From positions 1 to 64,000 of the forward strand of contig NZ_JARZHH010000049.1 in the NCBI RefSeq assembly GCF_029946515.1: a DNA stretch of 64,000 nt, in the 5' to 3' direction. The stretch is from Polyangium sp. 6x1. GTDB taxonomy: Bacteria; Myxococcota_A; Polyangia; Polyangiales; Polyangiaceae. Shown in pieces: positions 50,455 to 59,618 of this stretch. A program made the position numbers and the translations under genes. The notes below the pieces were generated by a model that was not told the DNA's origin, made no database searches, and saw only the letters and a list, made by a program, of their open reading frames with translations. How positions within the stretch are numbered: the stretch's first letter is position 1; the number at the start of each line of letters is the position of its first letter.

Positions 50455-52920
50455 ATGAAGAAGCTGACAAACGAGCTCACTCGTCCTCGTAGACCTCGGC
50501 AGATTCGGACGGCGGCCGCGCCGCTTCCCGCAGCAGCGAGCCCGACGTCCGTCGCGCTCCGCCGTCGCACCTTCATGATGGGGCTCCTCGGCGGCGCAGC
50601 CGCGGCGTTCGCGGCCGGGTGTAGCTCCGAGCCCGCCAATCCGCCGAGCGTCAAGCCGCCCACCACGCCGTGCGTCTCGATCCCCGAAATCGGGGACGGC
50701 GAGGACGTCATCACGTACGTCACCCGCATCAAGGGCCAGTACGACCACGAGTTCTACAAGGCCGTCATCGGCGCCGCGAACGAATTCAAGGAAGGCGACG
50801 ACGCGCTCGGGATCGCGGCTTGCGACCAGACGTCGCGCGACAACGCGCGCAAGCTGCTCGGGAACACGACGGTCAGCGCTCTCGCGGATCGCCCGATGCT
50901 CGAAGACGCGGTGTACACGCTGATCATGCAGGCGACCGACGCGGCCGCGCTCGACGGCGTGCGCGCCTGGAAGATGTCGCAGCTCAAGTCGTTTTTGCTC
51001 GAAAAGACCGAGGACGAGATCAAGGCCGTGATGGTGGGCCTGCCGAGCGACATCATCGGCATGATCGTGAAGCTCATGAGCAACGACGAGCTCATCAAGG
51101 TGGGCCAGACGGTGTTCAATCCCCTGCCGGGCTCGAAGATCGGCGCCAAGGGCTACATGGGCGCGCGTATCCAGCCGAACTCGCCCACGGACGATACGAC
51201 CGACATCATCTGGCAGGTGTTCAACGGCTTCGCCTTCGCGGTCGGCGACGTCGTGCTCGGCAACAACCCCGTGTCGAGCGAGGTTGCGAGCGTGCACGCC
51301 ATCGAGGAGGCGCTGAAGGACGTGCTCGTCACGTTCAAGCTCGAAGACGTGCTGCCGCATTGCTGCCTTGCGCACATCGACGTGCAGGCCGAGGTGGAGA
51401 AGCAGTTCCCGGGCTCCACGGCGCTCTGGTTCCAGAGCCTCGGCAGCACGGTCGACGCGAACGCGACGTTCGACGTGACCGTGGAGAAGATGCTGAACCA
51501 CGCGGCCGAGCGCCCGGGCAAATACGGCCTCTACTTCGAGACGGGCCAGGGCGCGGACGCGACGAACGGCCACGGCGCGGGCTTCGACATGGTCGTGCAC
51601 GAGTCACGCAAGTACGGCTTCGCGCGCGCGCTGAAGAAGAAGGTGGCCGATGCGCAGAAGGCCGCGGGCAACGCCGAGGCGCCGTGGGTGCACCTGAACG
51701 ACGTGGCCGGCTTCATCGGCCCTGAGGTCTTCCGCACGAAGGATCAGCTCGTCCGCTGCTGCCTGGAGGACATCGTGATGGGCAAGCTCCACGGCCTGCC
51801 CATCGGCCTCGACATCTGCTCGACGCTGCACATGTCGGTCGATCTCGACGATCTCGACTGGTGCATCGACCAGATCATGCCGGCGAACCCCGCCTACCTC
51901 ATGGGTTTGCCCACGAAGAACGATCCGATGCTCTCGTACCTGACGACCGCATTCCAGGACCACGTCCGGATCCGCGAGAAGTTCGGCTACAAGGTCGACG
52001 ACAAGATGTGGGCCTTTTTCCAGGAGCTCGGCGTGATCGACGCGCAGGGCAAGCCCACGCAGTACTTCGGCAACGTGAAGTACGTCTATGCGAAATACGT
52101 GAAGGCGAAGAACCCGCTCGACATGCGCACCGTGGACGAGATCATGAATGCGCAGGAGACGCTCGACGCGCTCGACGCCGTGAAGAAGCGGGGCGTATTC
52201 ATCGCCGAGGGCTACGGGACGAACCCGTGGGATTTGAACCCCGAGCTCGACAAGTACATCCGCGACCTCGTCGCCGACGGCAAGAAGAGCATCTACGCCG
52301 ACCTCGAGCCGGCGTTCGTCGCGACGATCCCCACCGCGGTGAAGATCTGGACGGGCGCAAAGGATCGCGACGATTACATCCTGCATCCGCCGACGGGCGA
52401 GCAGATCAAGGAGGACGCGATCCCGGAGATCGAGAAGCTGCGCGACGCGCACGCGGGCCAGTACGACGTGCAGATCATGATCTCCGAGGGCCTGAATGCC
52501 TACTCGATCTCGGATCCGGGCCACGTCGACAAGTTCCTGCCGGCGCTGCGCGCGAAGCTCGAAGAGGCCGGCTACAAGGTCGCGCCCGAGCACGTCGTGT
52601 GCACGGCGGGCCGCGTGCGCGCGGGGTATCACGTCGGCGAGGTGCTCTTCGGGAAGCTCGCGGACAAGCAGAGCACGCGCGCGATCGTGCACATCATCGG
52701 CGAGCGGCCGGGCAGCGAGCACCGCGCGTTCTCGGTGTACATGACGACCCCGAAGGTCGAGGTCTGGGCCCAGGCGGGCAAGGTCGACCACGACATCACG
52801 AGTGTCCTCGCAGGCCTCGCCGACACGACGTACGCCATGAATGCGAGCATGCAGAAGGACCCGGTCGAGTCCGCAAAGCAGGTGGTGACGCAGCTCAACG
52901 ATCTGCGCGCGAAGGCCTGA
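50455..52920 (+). CDS. Fused ethanolamine ammonia-lyase EutB-EutC with Tat/lipoprotein leader
   Basis: 821-residue single chain. EutB part (about 75-545) keeps the substrate-binding residues of known enzymes: ARIQPNSPTDD (Arg, Gln), GNNPV (Asn), LYFETGQG (Glu) and GLDIC (Asp). EutC part (about 615-821) shows VQIMISEGLNAYSISDPGH, CTAGRVRAGYHVGEVLFGKL and HIIGERPGSEHR. In other bacteria these are separate cytoplasmic subunits of an adenosylcobalamin-dependent enzyme converting ethanolamine to acetaldehyde and ammonia. Here residues 36-56 read as a twin-arginine signal (RRRTFMMG) ending in a lipobox (AAGC, Cys56), so the protein appears exported folded and lipid-anchored. ATG 50455 has GGGAG 9 nt upstream; ATG 50431 is an alternative. 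No eutA reactivase, microcompartment or transport gene is near. Confidence 0.85.
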   Translation: MKKLTNELTRPRRPRQIRTAAAPLPAAASPTSVALRRRTFMMGLLGGAAAAFAAGCSSEPANPPSVKPPTTPCVSIPEIGDGEDVITYVTRIKGQYDHEFYKAVIGAANEFKEGDDALGIAACDQTSRDNARKLLGNTTVSALADRPMLEDAVYTLIMQATDAAALDGVRAWKMSQLKSFLLEKTEDEIKAVMVGLPSDIIGMIVKLMSNDELIKVGQTVFNPLPGSKIGAKGYMGARIQPNSPTDDTTDIIWQVFNGFAFAVGDVVLGNNPVSSEVASVHAIEEALKDVLVTFKLEDVLPHCCLAHIDVQAEVEKQFPGSTALWFQSLGSTVDANATFDVTVEKMLNHAAERPGKYGLYFETGQGADATNGHGAGFDMVVHESRKYGFARALKKKVADAQKAAGNAEAPWVHLNDVAGFIGPEVFRTKDQLVRCCLEDIVMGKLHGLPIGLDICSTLHMSVDLDDLDWCIDQIMPANPAYLMGLPTKNDPMLSYLTTAFQDHVRIREKFGYKVDDKMWAFFQELGVIDAQGKPTQYFGNVKYVYAKYVKAKNPLDMRTVDEIMNAQETLDALDAVKKRGVFIAEGYGTNPWDLNPELDKYIRDLVADGKKSIYADLEPAFVATIPTAVKIWTGAKDRDDYILHPPTGEQIKEDAIPEIEKLRDAHAGQYDVQIMISEGLNAYSISDPGHVDKFLPALRAKLEEAGYKVAPEHVVCTAGRVRAGYHVGEVLFGKLADKQSTRAIVHIIGERPGSEHRAFSVYMTTPKVEVWAQAGKVDHDITSVLAGLADTTYAMNASMQKDPVESAKQVVTQLNDLRAKA

Positions 52921-52932
52921 AACGAAGGCCGC

Positions 52933-52971
52933 CCGGGGGCTCGGCTCGGGAGCGCCGAGCGAGCCCCCCGG
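52933..52971. terminator. GC-rich hairpin in convergent gap
   Basis: CCGGGGGCTCGGC (from 52933) pairs imperfectly with GCCGAG-C-GAGCCCCCCGG (to 52971). It lies between the stops of eutBC (52920) and the minus-strand gene (52980). No T-run; it could serve both strands. Confidence 0.45.
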
Positions 52972-52979
52972 CGCGCGGC

Positions 52980-54986
52980 TCATTGCGGCAGCGCGATCTC
53001 CCGGAGATCGGTGCCCGCCGCGTACGAATAACTCACGTACGAATCGAACCCGCCCACCAAAACGAGGATCGGCACGCCGGCGACGACCCGGTGGACGCCG
53101 TCATTTTGCTTGCCCGGCAAGGTGATCACGAAGTTCGAGAGGCTTTCGATGAGCGGGAAGCTGAGCTGGCAGTCGTAGACGAGCAGCTCGGGCGGAAGGC
53201 CGCCGCGCTCTTCGAGCGTGAGGCCGTCGGCCGGGGCGACCGCGCAGGCATCGGCGTCGACCAGCATCTCGTCGAGCAGGGCGCCCTGGCCCGCGGGCAC
53301 GACGATCGAGATGTAATCGAATGCGTATTTGTCGGGGGTGAGGAAGACGTAATCGGGCCGAGCCTGCTCGAGCGGGGGGACGATGAGCAGGCTCGGATCG
53401 CCGCCGGGCAGGCCGCGCCGTACGCCCGCGGCGTCCTGGCTGCTCATGATCTGGGCCGCGATGACGGGCTCCGTGCTCTCGGCCGTGAAATGGCGGTACG
53501 TCGTGACCTCGGCGGAATCGCCGAGCCATTTCAGCTCGAGGACGTCGTAGGGCGGCGGCAGGCTCGTGGTGATCTTCGCGCCGGCCTTCGAGGCGGCGAC
53601 GAAGCGGACGTAATCGGGCTCGGGGACCTCGTCGATGAGCCCGCCGGCCTGCTTGACCATGTGCGTGCGGCTCGGCGTGTGCGGAATGGCGAACGATTTG
53701 CCGGCGGTGCGGACCGGATCGAGCTGATCTTCGAGGTGATCGGCGCAGCAGCGGCGGTACGCGAGGGTCGGGAAATGGGGCGCGTCCGAGGCCTCGCCGC
53801 CCGTGAAGACCGCGATGGGCCCGGTCGACTCGATGGTGCTGCCCGTGAAGTCGGCGTTGAAATCGCCCGTCTCCAGGTTCAGCACGTCGAAGGCATCGAG
53901 GCGCACCTCGATCGTGCCGTTCGCCGGCGTCTCGAGCACGGGGCCGCCGCCCACGACCTTCGCCGCCGTTTTCACGCGCACGAGGGTGTCCGGCTGCGTG
54001 CCCACGACCGTGAGGAACGAGCGGAGGTGGATGGGCGCGTTCGGGTTGAAGTTCGTGTCCGGATCGTCGGTCGCGGCGATCGTCTGCGGCCAGCCGACGA
54101 CGACGTACGACGTGATGAGGCTGTCCCCGACGCCGAACGAGAGCGCCTCGGTCGGCTTCAAGAGCGACGCGTCGTTCGAGAAGACGTTCACGTTCTCGAG
54201 CGGGTTGAACTGGTAAGCGACGACGGGGAAATCCGAGCGGATGCGGAAGGCGTGCCTCGTCAGCGCCGTGTGCGTGCCGGTGTCGTATTCGCCCTCGGGG
54301 CTGCCGTCGACCTCGCGCGGGCCGAGCTTGAAGACCTGGAGGTTCAGGGGCGCGATGACCGCGGTGGCGATGTCGTAGGGCGCCGCGGGCGAGCCGGGCA
54401 GGCTGTCGTCCTGCGCGATGTGCACGGAGACGGCGACGTCCGGGTGCGGGTTCGAAACGACGACCGCGAACTGCTGCGCGGCCGCGTTGCTCGTTGCGTC
54501 GATCCTCGCGTTGTCGAGGTCCACGGCCCAGTACTCGCAGCCGACGTTGCTCTTCTCGACGGTCGCGCGGCCGCAGAGGTCCACGCAGCTCCCGAGGCGG
54601 CACGCGATGCCTTTCGACGCATCACACGTGTCGATGAGCGTCGCGACGGTGCCGTCGGCGTTGCAGCGGTAGGCCTCCTGTCCCTTGCAGGTCCCATCAT
54701 TCGGGAGGCAAGCCGTGCAGCGGAGCAAGGTCGGCGCGCAGACGAGGCCCTCGGCCGCGCAGTCCTCGACGAGGGTCCACGCAGGGCCCGCGCCGTCGTC
54801 CGTGCAGCGCTCGAGCGCGGTCGTGCAGCGCTCGAGGCCGACGACACACGCGGGCGGCGGCGGGGGCTTCGGCTCGACCTCTTCCCAGCGGGTCGATTTG
54901 TCGAAGCAGCTCGCGAGCACCACGAGGGCGCCGAGGACGAGAACGCCCCGGCCGAGCCTCTTCGAGCGCCTGGATCGCTCGTTCAT
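52980..54986 (-). CDS. IgGFc-binding-like surface lipoprotein (paralogue)
   Basis: 668 residues. The signal ends in the lipobox LASC (Cys about residue 27). A Pro-rich spacer and a Cys-rich module (about 45-140, CVVGLERCTTALERCTDD, CRLGSCVDLCG) precede an IgGFc-binding-like domain. Its core echoes the protein at 39101: GCEYWAVDLDNA, RSDFPVVAYQFNPLEN, DASLLKPTEALSFG, FLTVVGTQPDTLVRV. It is larger than its paralogue because of the extra Cys module. It lies 19 nt downstream of the IPT/TIG lipoprotein gene on the same strand and is probably its operon partner. Probable ligand-binding or adhesion function on the outer surface. Confidence 0.8.
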   Translation of the reverse strand: MNERSRRSKRLGRGVLVLGALVVLASCFDKSTRWEEVEPKPPPPPACVVGLERCTTALERCTDDGAGPAWTLVEDCAAEGLVCAPTLLRCTACLPNDGTCKGQEAYRCNADGTVATLIDTCDASKGIACRLGSCVDLCGRATVEKSNVGCEYWAVDLDNARIDATSNAAAQQFAVVVSNPHPDVAVSVHIAQDDSLPGSPAAPYDIATAVIAPLNLQVFKLGPREVDGSPEGEYDTGTHTALTRHAFRIRSDFPVVAYQFNPLENVNVFSNDASLLKPTEALSFGVGDSLITSYVVVGWPQTIAATDDPDTNFNPNAPIHLRSFLTVVGTQPDTLVRVKTAAKVVGGGPVLETPANGTIEVRLDAFDVLNLETGDFNADFTGSTIESTGPIAVFTGGEASDAPHFPTLAYRRCCADHLEDQLDPVRTAGKSFAIPHTPSRTHMVKQAGGLIDEVPEPDYVRFVAASKAGAKITTSLPPPYDVLELKWLGDSAEVTTYRHFTAESTEPVIAAQIMSSQDAAGVRRGLPGGDPSLLIVPPLEQARPDYVFLTPDKYAFDYISIVVPAGQGALLDEMLVDADACAVAPADGLTLEERGGLPPELLVYDCQLSFPLIESLSNFVITLPGKQNDGVHRVVAGVPILVLVGGFDSYVSYSYAAGTDLREIALPQ

Positions 54987-55005
54987 GCGCGTTTCCTCGT
55001 CGCGG

Positions 55006-57114
55006 TCACAGGAACACGTTGAAGTAGTCGAGGGCGTAGGCGCTCATCCCGCTCGGTCGAATGTCGCGGTAGCGGAGCGCGCCGTAGGAGAACTTGTCGA
55101 CGCGCGCGCCGTAGACGCCGATGGTGAGGGGTCCGCCCGGCAGGCCGCCTTCGGGGAAGGGGAAGCCCGAGAGATCCGGGACCTCGACGGCGTGCGAGCC
55201 CTTGGGCACGACCACGGTCCAGCGGATGAGGCCGCCGCCGCTCGCGATGTCGTAGACCGAGAGGTCGATCGCGGAGCCGCCGGCGCCGAACGTGGTGGCG
55301 AGGTGACGGCCGTCCCAGGCCGCGCCGCTCGCCGGCGTGTTCAGCGTCGGCACGCCGACGAACCCGTCCACGAGGAGGCTCTCGGCGGTGCTCGTGGAGA
55401 GCAGGCGGCCGACGACCGACATCGGCGCCGAGGCCTGCGGGCCCGTGACTGCGCGGGCCGTGGAGAGGTACGTCGCGCCAAACAGCGAGCCGTCGAGCGC
55501 GGGCAGGCCGACGAACGGGATGGGGCCGGCGAGCGGGAGGAGCGGCGTTTTCACGCCCGAGGGCAGGATCGCGTAGCCGTCGTTGCCGAGCATCACGGAG
55601 ACCGTGGCGCGCACGCGATCCGGCCCCTTCGGCCCCGGCGCGGGCGGCGTGACGTCCATCGTGAGGGCTTGATCGAGCGTCCGATCCATCACGATGTAGA
55701 CCTGATCGGTGTACGCGCCCGGCTGCACGCTCACGCCTTGCACCATGCCCATCGCGTAGGCCGTGAACTTGGGCGCCGCCGTGTTCGTGGTCTCGATGCC
55801 GGCGAGCGCGTAGAGGGCGCGGTTGCCGGCGCTGCTGCCGAGCTGGAACGCGTAGCCGATCTCGCCGGGCGTATCCGGGAGGACGGCCGTGGAGGGGTGC
55901 GGGAGCTGGAAGGCCGCGGTCGGGTCGAGGTTCGCGTGGAAGACGTACGCGGCCTGGCGTTCGCCCGGCGCGGGCGCTGGGATGTTGATCCAGGGAGATT
56001 TCTTGAACTCGACGTTGCCGGTCCAGACGAGCTCGCCGCGGATGCCGCCGCCCGCGCCGGGTTTGCCCCCGACCGGCGGAGGATCGCCGTCGGCCACGCA
56101 CGCAGGGCTGAGGACGGGATCGAGGTAGACGGTGACGGTGTCGACGGGGACGTCGACGAACGAGATGGGGCTGTGGCACTTGGCCGCGATGGTCACGGTG
56201 CGCGGCCCGGTGAGCGAGGGATCGTCGAAGAGGATCACGCCCGTCGAATCGACCTGCTTCACGAGCGCGGACGGCAGATCGCTGCCGACGATCACACGCG
56301 CGCCGGGGATCGGATCGCCCGTGAAGTTGTTGTAAACGAGCACCTTGAGCTTGCCCGCGAGCGGATCGCCGGAGAGGCCGCCCTTGAAGCCGTTCGTGCT
56401 GTCCTCGTAGGTGTACGCGTCGAGCACGACGATCGGCTGGCCGTCGCCCGCGTCGACCGAGACAGGCTTCGCGCCCGGCGTGCCTTTGGGGACCGTGCAC
56501 GTGATCGACGTGGGTCCGTTGACGGTCTGCGTGGTGCAGGGTTTGCCCGCGATCTTGGCGACCGCGCCGGGCCCCCAGCTCGTGCCGTCGCCGACGATCT
56601 CGACGACCGTGCCGCCGGCGACGGGCCCGCTCGACGGCGCCGCGTAGAGCGCGTCGTAGGCGTATCCGCCGGGCAGCGAGCGGCGCGTGGAGTCGTCGTC
56701 GCCCTTTTGCACGGTGAGCGTGACCGGGCCGGCCGTGCCCTTGGGCGCGACGATCTGCAGGCGGGTCGGGTCGATCGGGACCATCGTCGACGCATCGGCC
56801 TCGACCTCGCCGAACCAGACGCGCGTGGCCGCCGCGAAGCCATTGCCGCGGATGAGCACGCGCTGGCCGCCGGTGAAGGGGCCGTGCGTGGGATCGGCGC
56901 CGATCACGGCGTAGGGATCCGCGTTCGGGATGTCGGGCGCGGCGTCGATGGGCGGCACGCCTCCGTCGAAATTGATGAGCGGATCTTCTCCGTCACCGTC
57001 GGTCTGCCGACGGATGCCCTCGGGCGCGCCGGCGATGCACGCGGACGCGGTCAGCGCGATGAGCAGGAAGCCCCGGAGGACGAGCTTTTTCGGGCTGGCT
57101 TTGAAGTCGCGCAC
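55006..57114 (-). CDS. IPT/TIG-domain surface lipoprotein
   Basis: 702 residues. The signal ends ALTASAC (lipobox Cys about residue 26). Two IPT/TIG immunoglobulin-like domains follow at about 64-150 (IGADPTHGPFTGGQRVLIRG, VWFGEVEAD) and 150-225 (GPVAGGTVVEIVGDG, KIAGKPCTTQTVNG). A carboxypeptidase-regulatory-like beta-sandwich (about 240-310, GKLKVLVYNNFTGDPIPGAR) and a C-terminal region of about 390 residues without known motifs complete it. The first gene of a two-gene unit with the IgGFc-like lipoprotein. Such arrangements point to a large surface adhesin-type protein. It could be polysaccharide-binding. Confidence 0.75.
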   Translation of the reverse strand: MRDFKASPKKLVLRGFLLIALTASACIAGAPEGIRRQTDGDGEDPLINFDGGVPPIDAAPDIPNADPYAVIGADPTHGPFTGGQRVLIRGNGFAAATRVWFGEVEADASTMVPIDPTRLQIVAPKGTAGPVTLTVQKGDDDSTRRSLPGGYAYDALYAAPSSGPVAGGTVVEIVGDGTSWGPGAVAKIAGKPCTTQTVNGPTSITCTVPKGTPGAKPVSVDAGDGQPIVVLDAYTYEDSTNGFKGGLSGDPLAGKLKVLVYNNFTGDPIPGARVIVGSDLPSALVKQVDSTGVILFDDPSLTGPRTVTIAAKCHSPISFVDVPVDTVTVYLDPVLSPACVADGDPPPVGGKPGAGGGIRGELVWTGNVEFKKSPWINIPAPAPGERQAAYVFHANLDPTAAFQLPHPSTAVLPDTPGEIGYAFQLGSSAGNRALYALAGIETTNTAAPKFTAYAMGMVQGVSVQPGAYTDQVYIVMDRTLDQALTMDVTPPAPGPKGPDRVRATVSVMLGNDGYAILPSGVKTPLLPLAGPIPFVGLPALDGSLFGATYLSTARAVTGPQASAPMSVVGRLLSTSTAESLLVDGFVGVPTLNTPASGAAWDGRHLATTFGAGGSAIDLSVYDIASGGGLIRWTVVVPKGSHAVEVPDLSGFPFPEGGLPGGPLTIGVYGARVDKFSYGALRYRDIRPSGMSAYALDYFNVFL

Positions 57115-57160
57115 ACCTCGAGTGTACGCGATGCAGGCAGGTACGGGCGAGGCTCGCCGC

Positions 57161-57589
57161 TCAGGATTCCTTGCTGGTCAAGCCGAGGCTCGCCTGTTTC
57201 TCGGCGAGCGCTTTCACGGCCGGCTCGATGTCCTCGAACGGCTCGTTGAAGTGGATGGCGACGGCGTACGGCCAGATGTCCGAGACCTCGACGCTGCGCC
57301 GCTCGTCCCGCACGACGCGGCCCTTCACCTCGCGGCACTGGTTCGGATCTCCGGTCAGGTACAGCGAGAGCGTGACCTCGTCGCCGATCTTCACGCGCGC
57401 GCGGGTCAAGAGGAGCGCGCCCGAGACGCTCAGGTCGCGGATCACCGCGGTGCGCTTGTTTCCGTTGCCCGTGTCGACGTGGGCGGGGAAGACGGCCGTA
57501 TGTCGCAACGCGGTGCGGCGGTCCGATGCAGGACCCGACAAGGGGCCTTCGGAAAGCGGTGCTTCTTCTTCACGATCTTGGTTGCTCAT
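57161..57589 (-). CDS. PilZ-domain protein
   Basis: 142 residues; a single PilZ domain likely to bind cyclic di-GMP. Both ligand motifs are present: R25-TAL-R29 (RxxxR) and D52-LSVSG57 (D/NxSxxG), with the following ALLLTRARVKIGDEVTLSL strand pattern. There is an acidic N-terminal tail and a helical C-terminus (PAVKALAEKQASLG). ATG 57589 is preferred over an in-frame GTG-type start upstream. The gene sits between the IPT/TIG lipoprotein gene and the receiver gene on the same strand, so it may link c-di-GMP to surface adhesion or motility. That link is an inference from position. Confidence 0.88.
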   Translation of the reverse strand: MSNQDREEEAPLSEGPLSGPASDRRTALRHTAVFPAHVDTGNGNKRTAVIRDLSVSGALLLTRARVKIGDEVTLSLYLTGDPNQCREVKGRVVRDERRSVEVSDIWPYAVAIHFNEPFEDIEPAVKALAEKQASLGLTSKES

Positions 57590-57688
57590 GGGCGTTCCTC
57601 GGCGCGCGCTCGGGGAGCCATCTTCCCGCGGGAGCGTCGTTCGTGACAAGGCCGAACGCCCCGGACACGGTGTGCCCTCGGACCGCTG

Positions 57689-58072
57689 CTAGCTCCGCGC
57701 GACCTCTTCGCGATCACCCCTACCAGCGAGGCGCGCGACCGTGTCGAGCAGCGTGCCGAGGTCGAAGGGCTTCTTGAGGAACGCCGCGCATCCGAGCTCC
57801 TGCGAGAGCCTCCGCCCCTCCGCAGCGCTCATCATCACGACCGGGATGCCCCCGAGCGAAGCGTCTTCGCGCATGAGCCGCAGCATCTCGGCTCCATCCA
57901 CGACGGGCATCATGCGGTCGAGCAGCACGAGGTCCGGCCGCGATTCGGCGATGCGCGCGAGCCCCTCACGCCCGTTCGAGGCCGTGATCACGCGGTAGCC
58001 CTCCGCGGTGAGGAGGTCGCTCAGCACGTCGACAATGTCGAGTTCGTCGTCCACGACGAGGATCGTCTTCAC
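57689..58072 (-). CDS. Single-domain response regulator
   Basis: 127-residue receiver domain without an output domain. The acidic pocket D8-D9, phosphoacceptor D52 (VLLDRMMP) and the conserved Lys in FLKKPF are present, so it should be phosphorylatable. The GTG start at 58072 overlaps the stop of the KaiC-like gene by four bases (GTGA), showing translational coupling. The paired ATPase is the likely functional partner, with an unlinked histidine kinase as phosphodonor. Stand-alone receivers can act by protein contact. Confidence 0.93.
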   Translation of the reverse strand: MKTILVVDDELDIVDVLSDLLTAEGYRVITASNGREGLARIAESRPDLVLLDRMMPVVDGAEMLRLMREDASLGGIPVVMMSAAEGRRLSQELGCAAFLKKPFDLGTLLDTVARLAGRGDREEVARS

Positions 58073-59508
58073 GCGCTCCCCCGGAGGCGCCTTCGCGCGC
58101 TCGGCCGCTCCACCTCGATCCCCTGGCTCGAAATGTGGAGCTTCCGCAAGGAGGGATCGTGCTTGCCGCCGGCGACCTTGCGCGTCGCGACGAACCTGCG
58201 CAGCCGACGCCCTTTTTCTTCCTCCTCGAGGACGATCACATTGTCGACGAACGCCGCCTGCGGCAGCGAGCCCGTGCTCGGCACGCGCTCCCACGTGGAG
58301 ATCGTCTCCGCGAGCAGCGTGGTCGCGCCGCGTCTCGCGAGCTCGGCCCACAGCGCTGCATGGAAGCGATCGAGTCGCTCGACGTCCGTCACCATGTTGC
58401 GGAAGCCGCGGAGCTCGTCGATGAACACGCGCTTCTGCCCCTCCTCGCTGACCTCGTCGAGTAGGCGCCACGCAACTGCGTCCGCCGTACCCTCGGTGGG
58501 AGGGTACCATAGCATCGTCAGCTCGGAGCGATCGAGCGCGCCCTGGGCGTCGAGCCCAATCCCGCTTGCGGCCTGGACGATCCGCGCCGGGCCCTCGCCG
58601 AAGCCGAGGTAGATCCCGCGCTCGCCGCGGCGGATGCCCTCGAGGAGGAAGCTCATCCCGAGCAGGGTCTTGCCCATCCCGGGGGCCCCGATGAGCGCCG
58701 TGGACGATCCGGCGAGCACGCCTCCGCCGAGCATCGCGTCGAGCCCCGGCACGCCGAAGCCGAGCCGCCCTTTCGGGGGCACCGTGGAGGGAGGCGGGAA
58801 GGGCCAGGCCTCGAGCCGCGGGTAGACGTGGAAGCCCTTGCTGTCGATGTCGATCGCGTGGGCGCCGAGCGCGTACTTCGTGGCCCGCATCTTCTCGACC
58901 ACGAGCTCGCGCTCCGAGCGCGCGCCGATGCGGCGTTTGTCGAGCGTGATCAGCCCGTCCACCGTCGCCTGCTCGGGCCGCGGCATGTCGGAGGCGCGCT
59001 GCGTGGCGAGCAGGAGCATCGTGCAGCCGGTCAAGCTCGCCGACGTCGAGAGTGTCAGCAAAAACCGCTTGAACACGCTCGTCGTGGGGGCGAACTCCTC
59101 CGCGGTGCCGAGCCCGTCGAGCACGAGGAACATCGCGCCGTGTTCCCGGATCGTACGGCCGAGCAGCTCGAGCAGGCCGTCGAGCCCGCTCTGTTCGAGC
59201 ACACCGTACCCGCTCATGTAGACGATCCGGTGGGGGACGAAGGTCGGGTCGAAGAACTCGAACCCCCCGAGATGCGCGAGCATGCGGGCGTGCGCCTCCG
59301 CGAGCAGCGTGACGTACACGGCCGTCTGTCCGGTCGCGGCGCGGCGGAAGGTGATCTGGTTGGCCAGGATCGTCTTGCCGCTGCCGGGCGGGCCCACGAC
59401 GAGGTGGACGCTACCGGCCAGGAAGCCTCCGCCGAGGACGGTGTCGAGGCCCGTGATCCCCGTGGGAATGCGGTCGAGGCTGGGTCGCTCGGCGTCATCC
59501 TGTTTCAT
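58069..59508 (-). CDS. Double-domain KaiC-like ATPase
   Basis: 479-residue protein with two RecA/KaiC-type domains. Walker A motifs are GPPGSGKT (39-46) and GAPGMGKT (274-281), each preceded by GLDTVLGGGFLAG or GLDAMLGGGVLAG, the KaiC start motif. Walker B-like segments are MFLVLDGL and RVFIDEL. It resembles the circadian KaiC and archaeal/bacterial KaiC-like signalling ATPases, but no KaiA or KaiB is near. It is coupled by a four-base overlap to a single-domain response regulator, an arrangement seen for KaiC-like signalling modules in several bacteria. Function in a timing or stress circuit is speculative. Confidence 0.85.
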   Translation of the reverse strand: MKQDDAERPSLDRIPTGITGLDTVLGGGFLAGSVHLVVGPPGSGKTILANQITFRRAATGQTAVYVTLLAEAHARMLAHLGGFEFFDPTFVPHRIVYMSGYGVLEQSGLDGLLELLGRTIREHGAMFLVLDGLGTAEEFAPTTSVFKRFLLTLSTSASLTGCTMLLLATQRASDMPRPEQATVDGLITLDKRRIGARSERELVVEKMRATKYALGAHAIDIDSKGFHVYPRLEAWPFPPPSTVPPKGRLGFGVPGLDAMLGGGVLAGSSTALIGAPGMGKTLLGMSFLLEGIRRGERGIYLGFGEGPARIVQAASGIGLDAQGALDRSELTMLWYPPTEGTADAVAWRLLDEVSEEGQKRVFIDELRGFRNMVTDVERLDRFHAALWAELARRGATTLLAETISTWERVPSTGSLPQAAFVDNVIVLEEEEKGRRLRRFVATRKVAGGKHDPSLRKLHISSQGIEVERPSARRRLRGSA

Positions 59509-59618
59509 GGCGTGCCCCTGGGATGCCGGTGGTCCGTCCGCCGTCGCGTTCTCCTCTCTACGGATAGCGCGTGGGGAGGCTCACCGCGAGGAACCGAACG
59601 AAAGGCCAGCTCCTTCCG

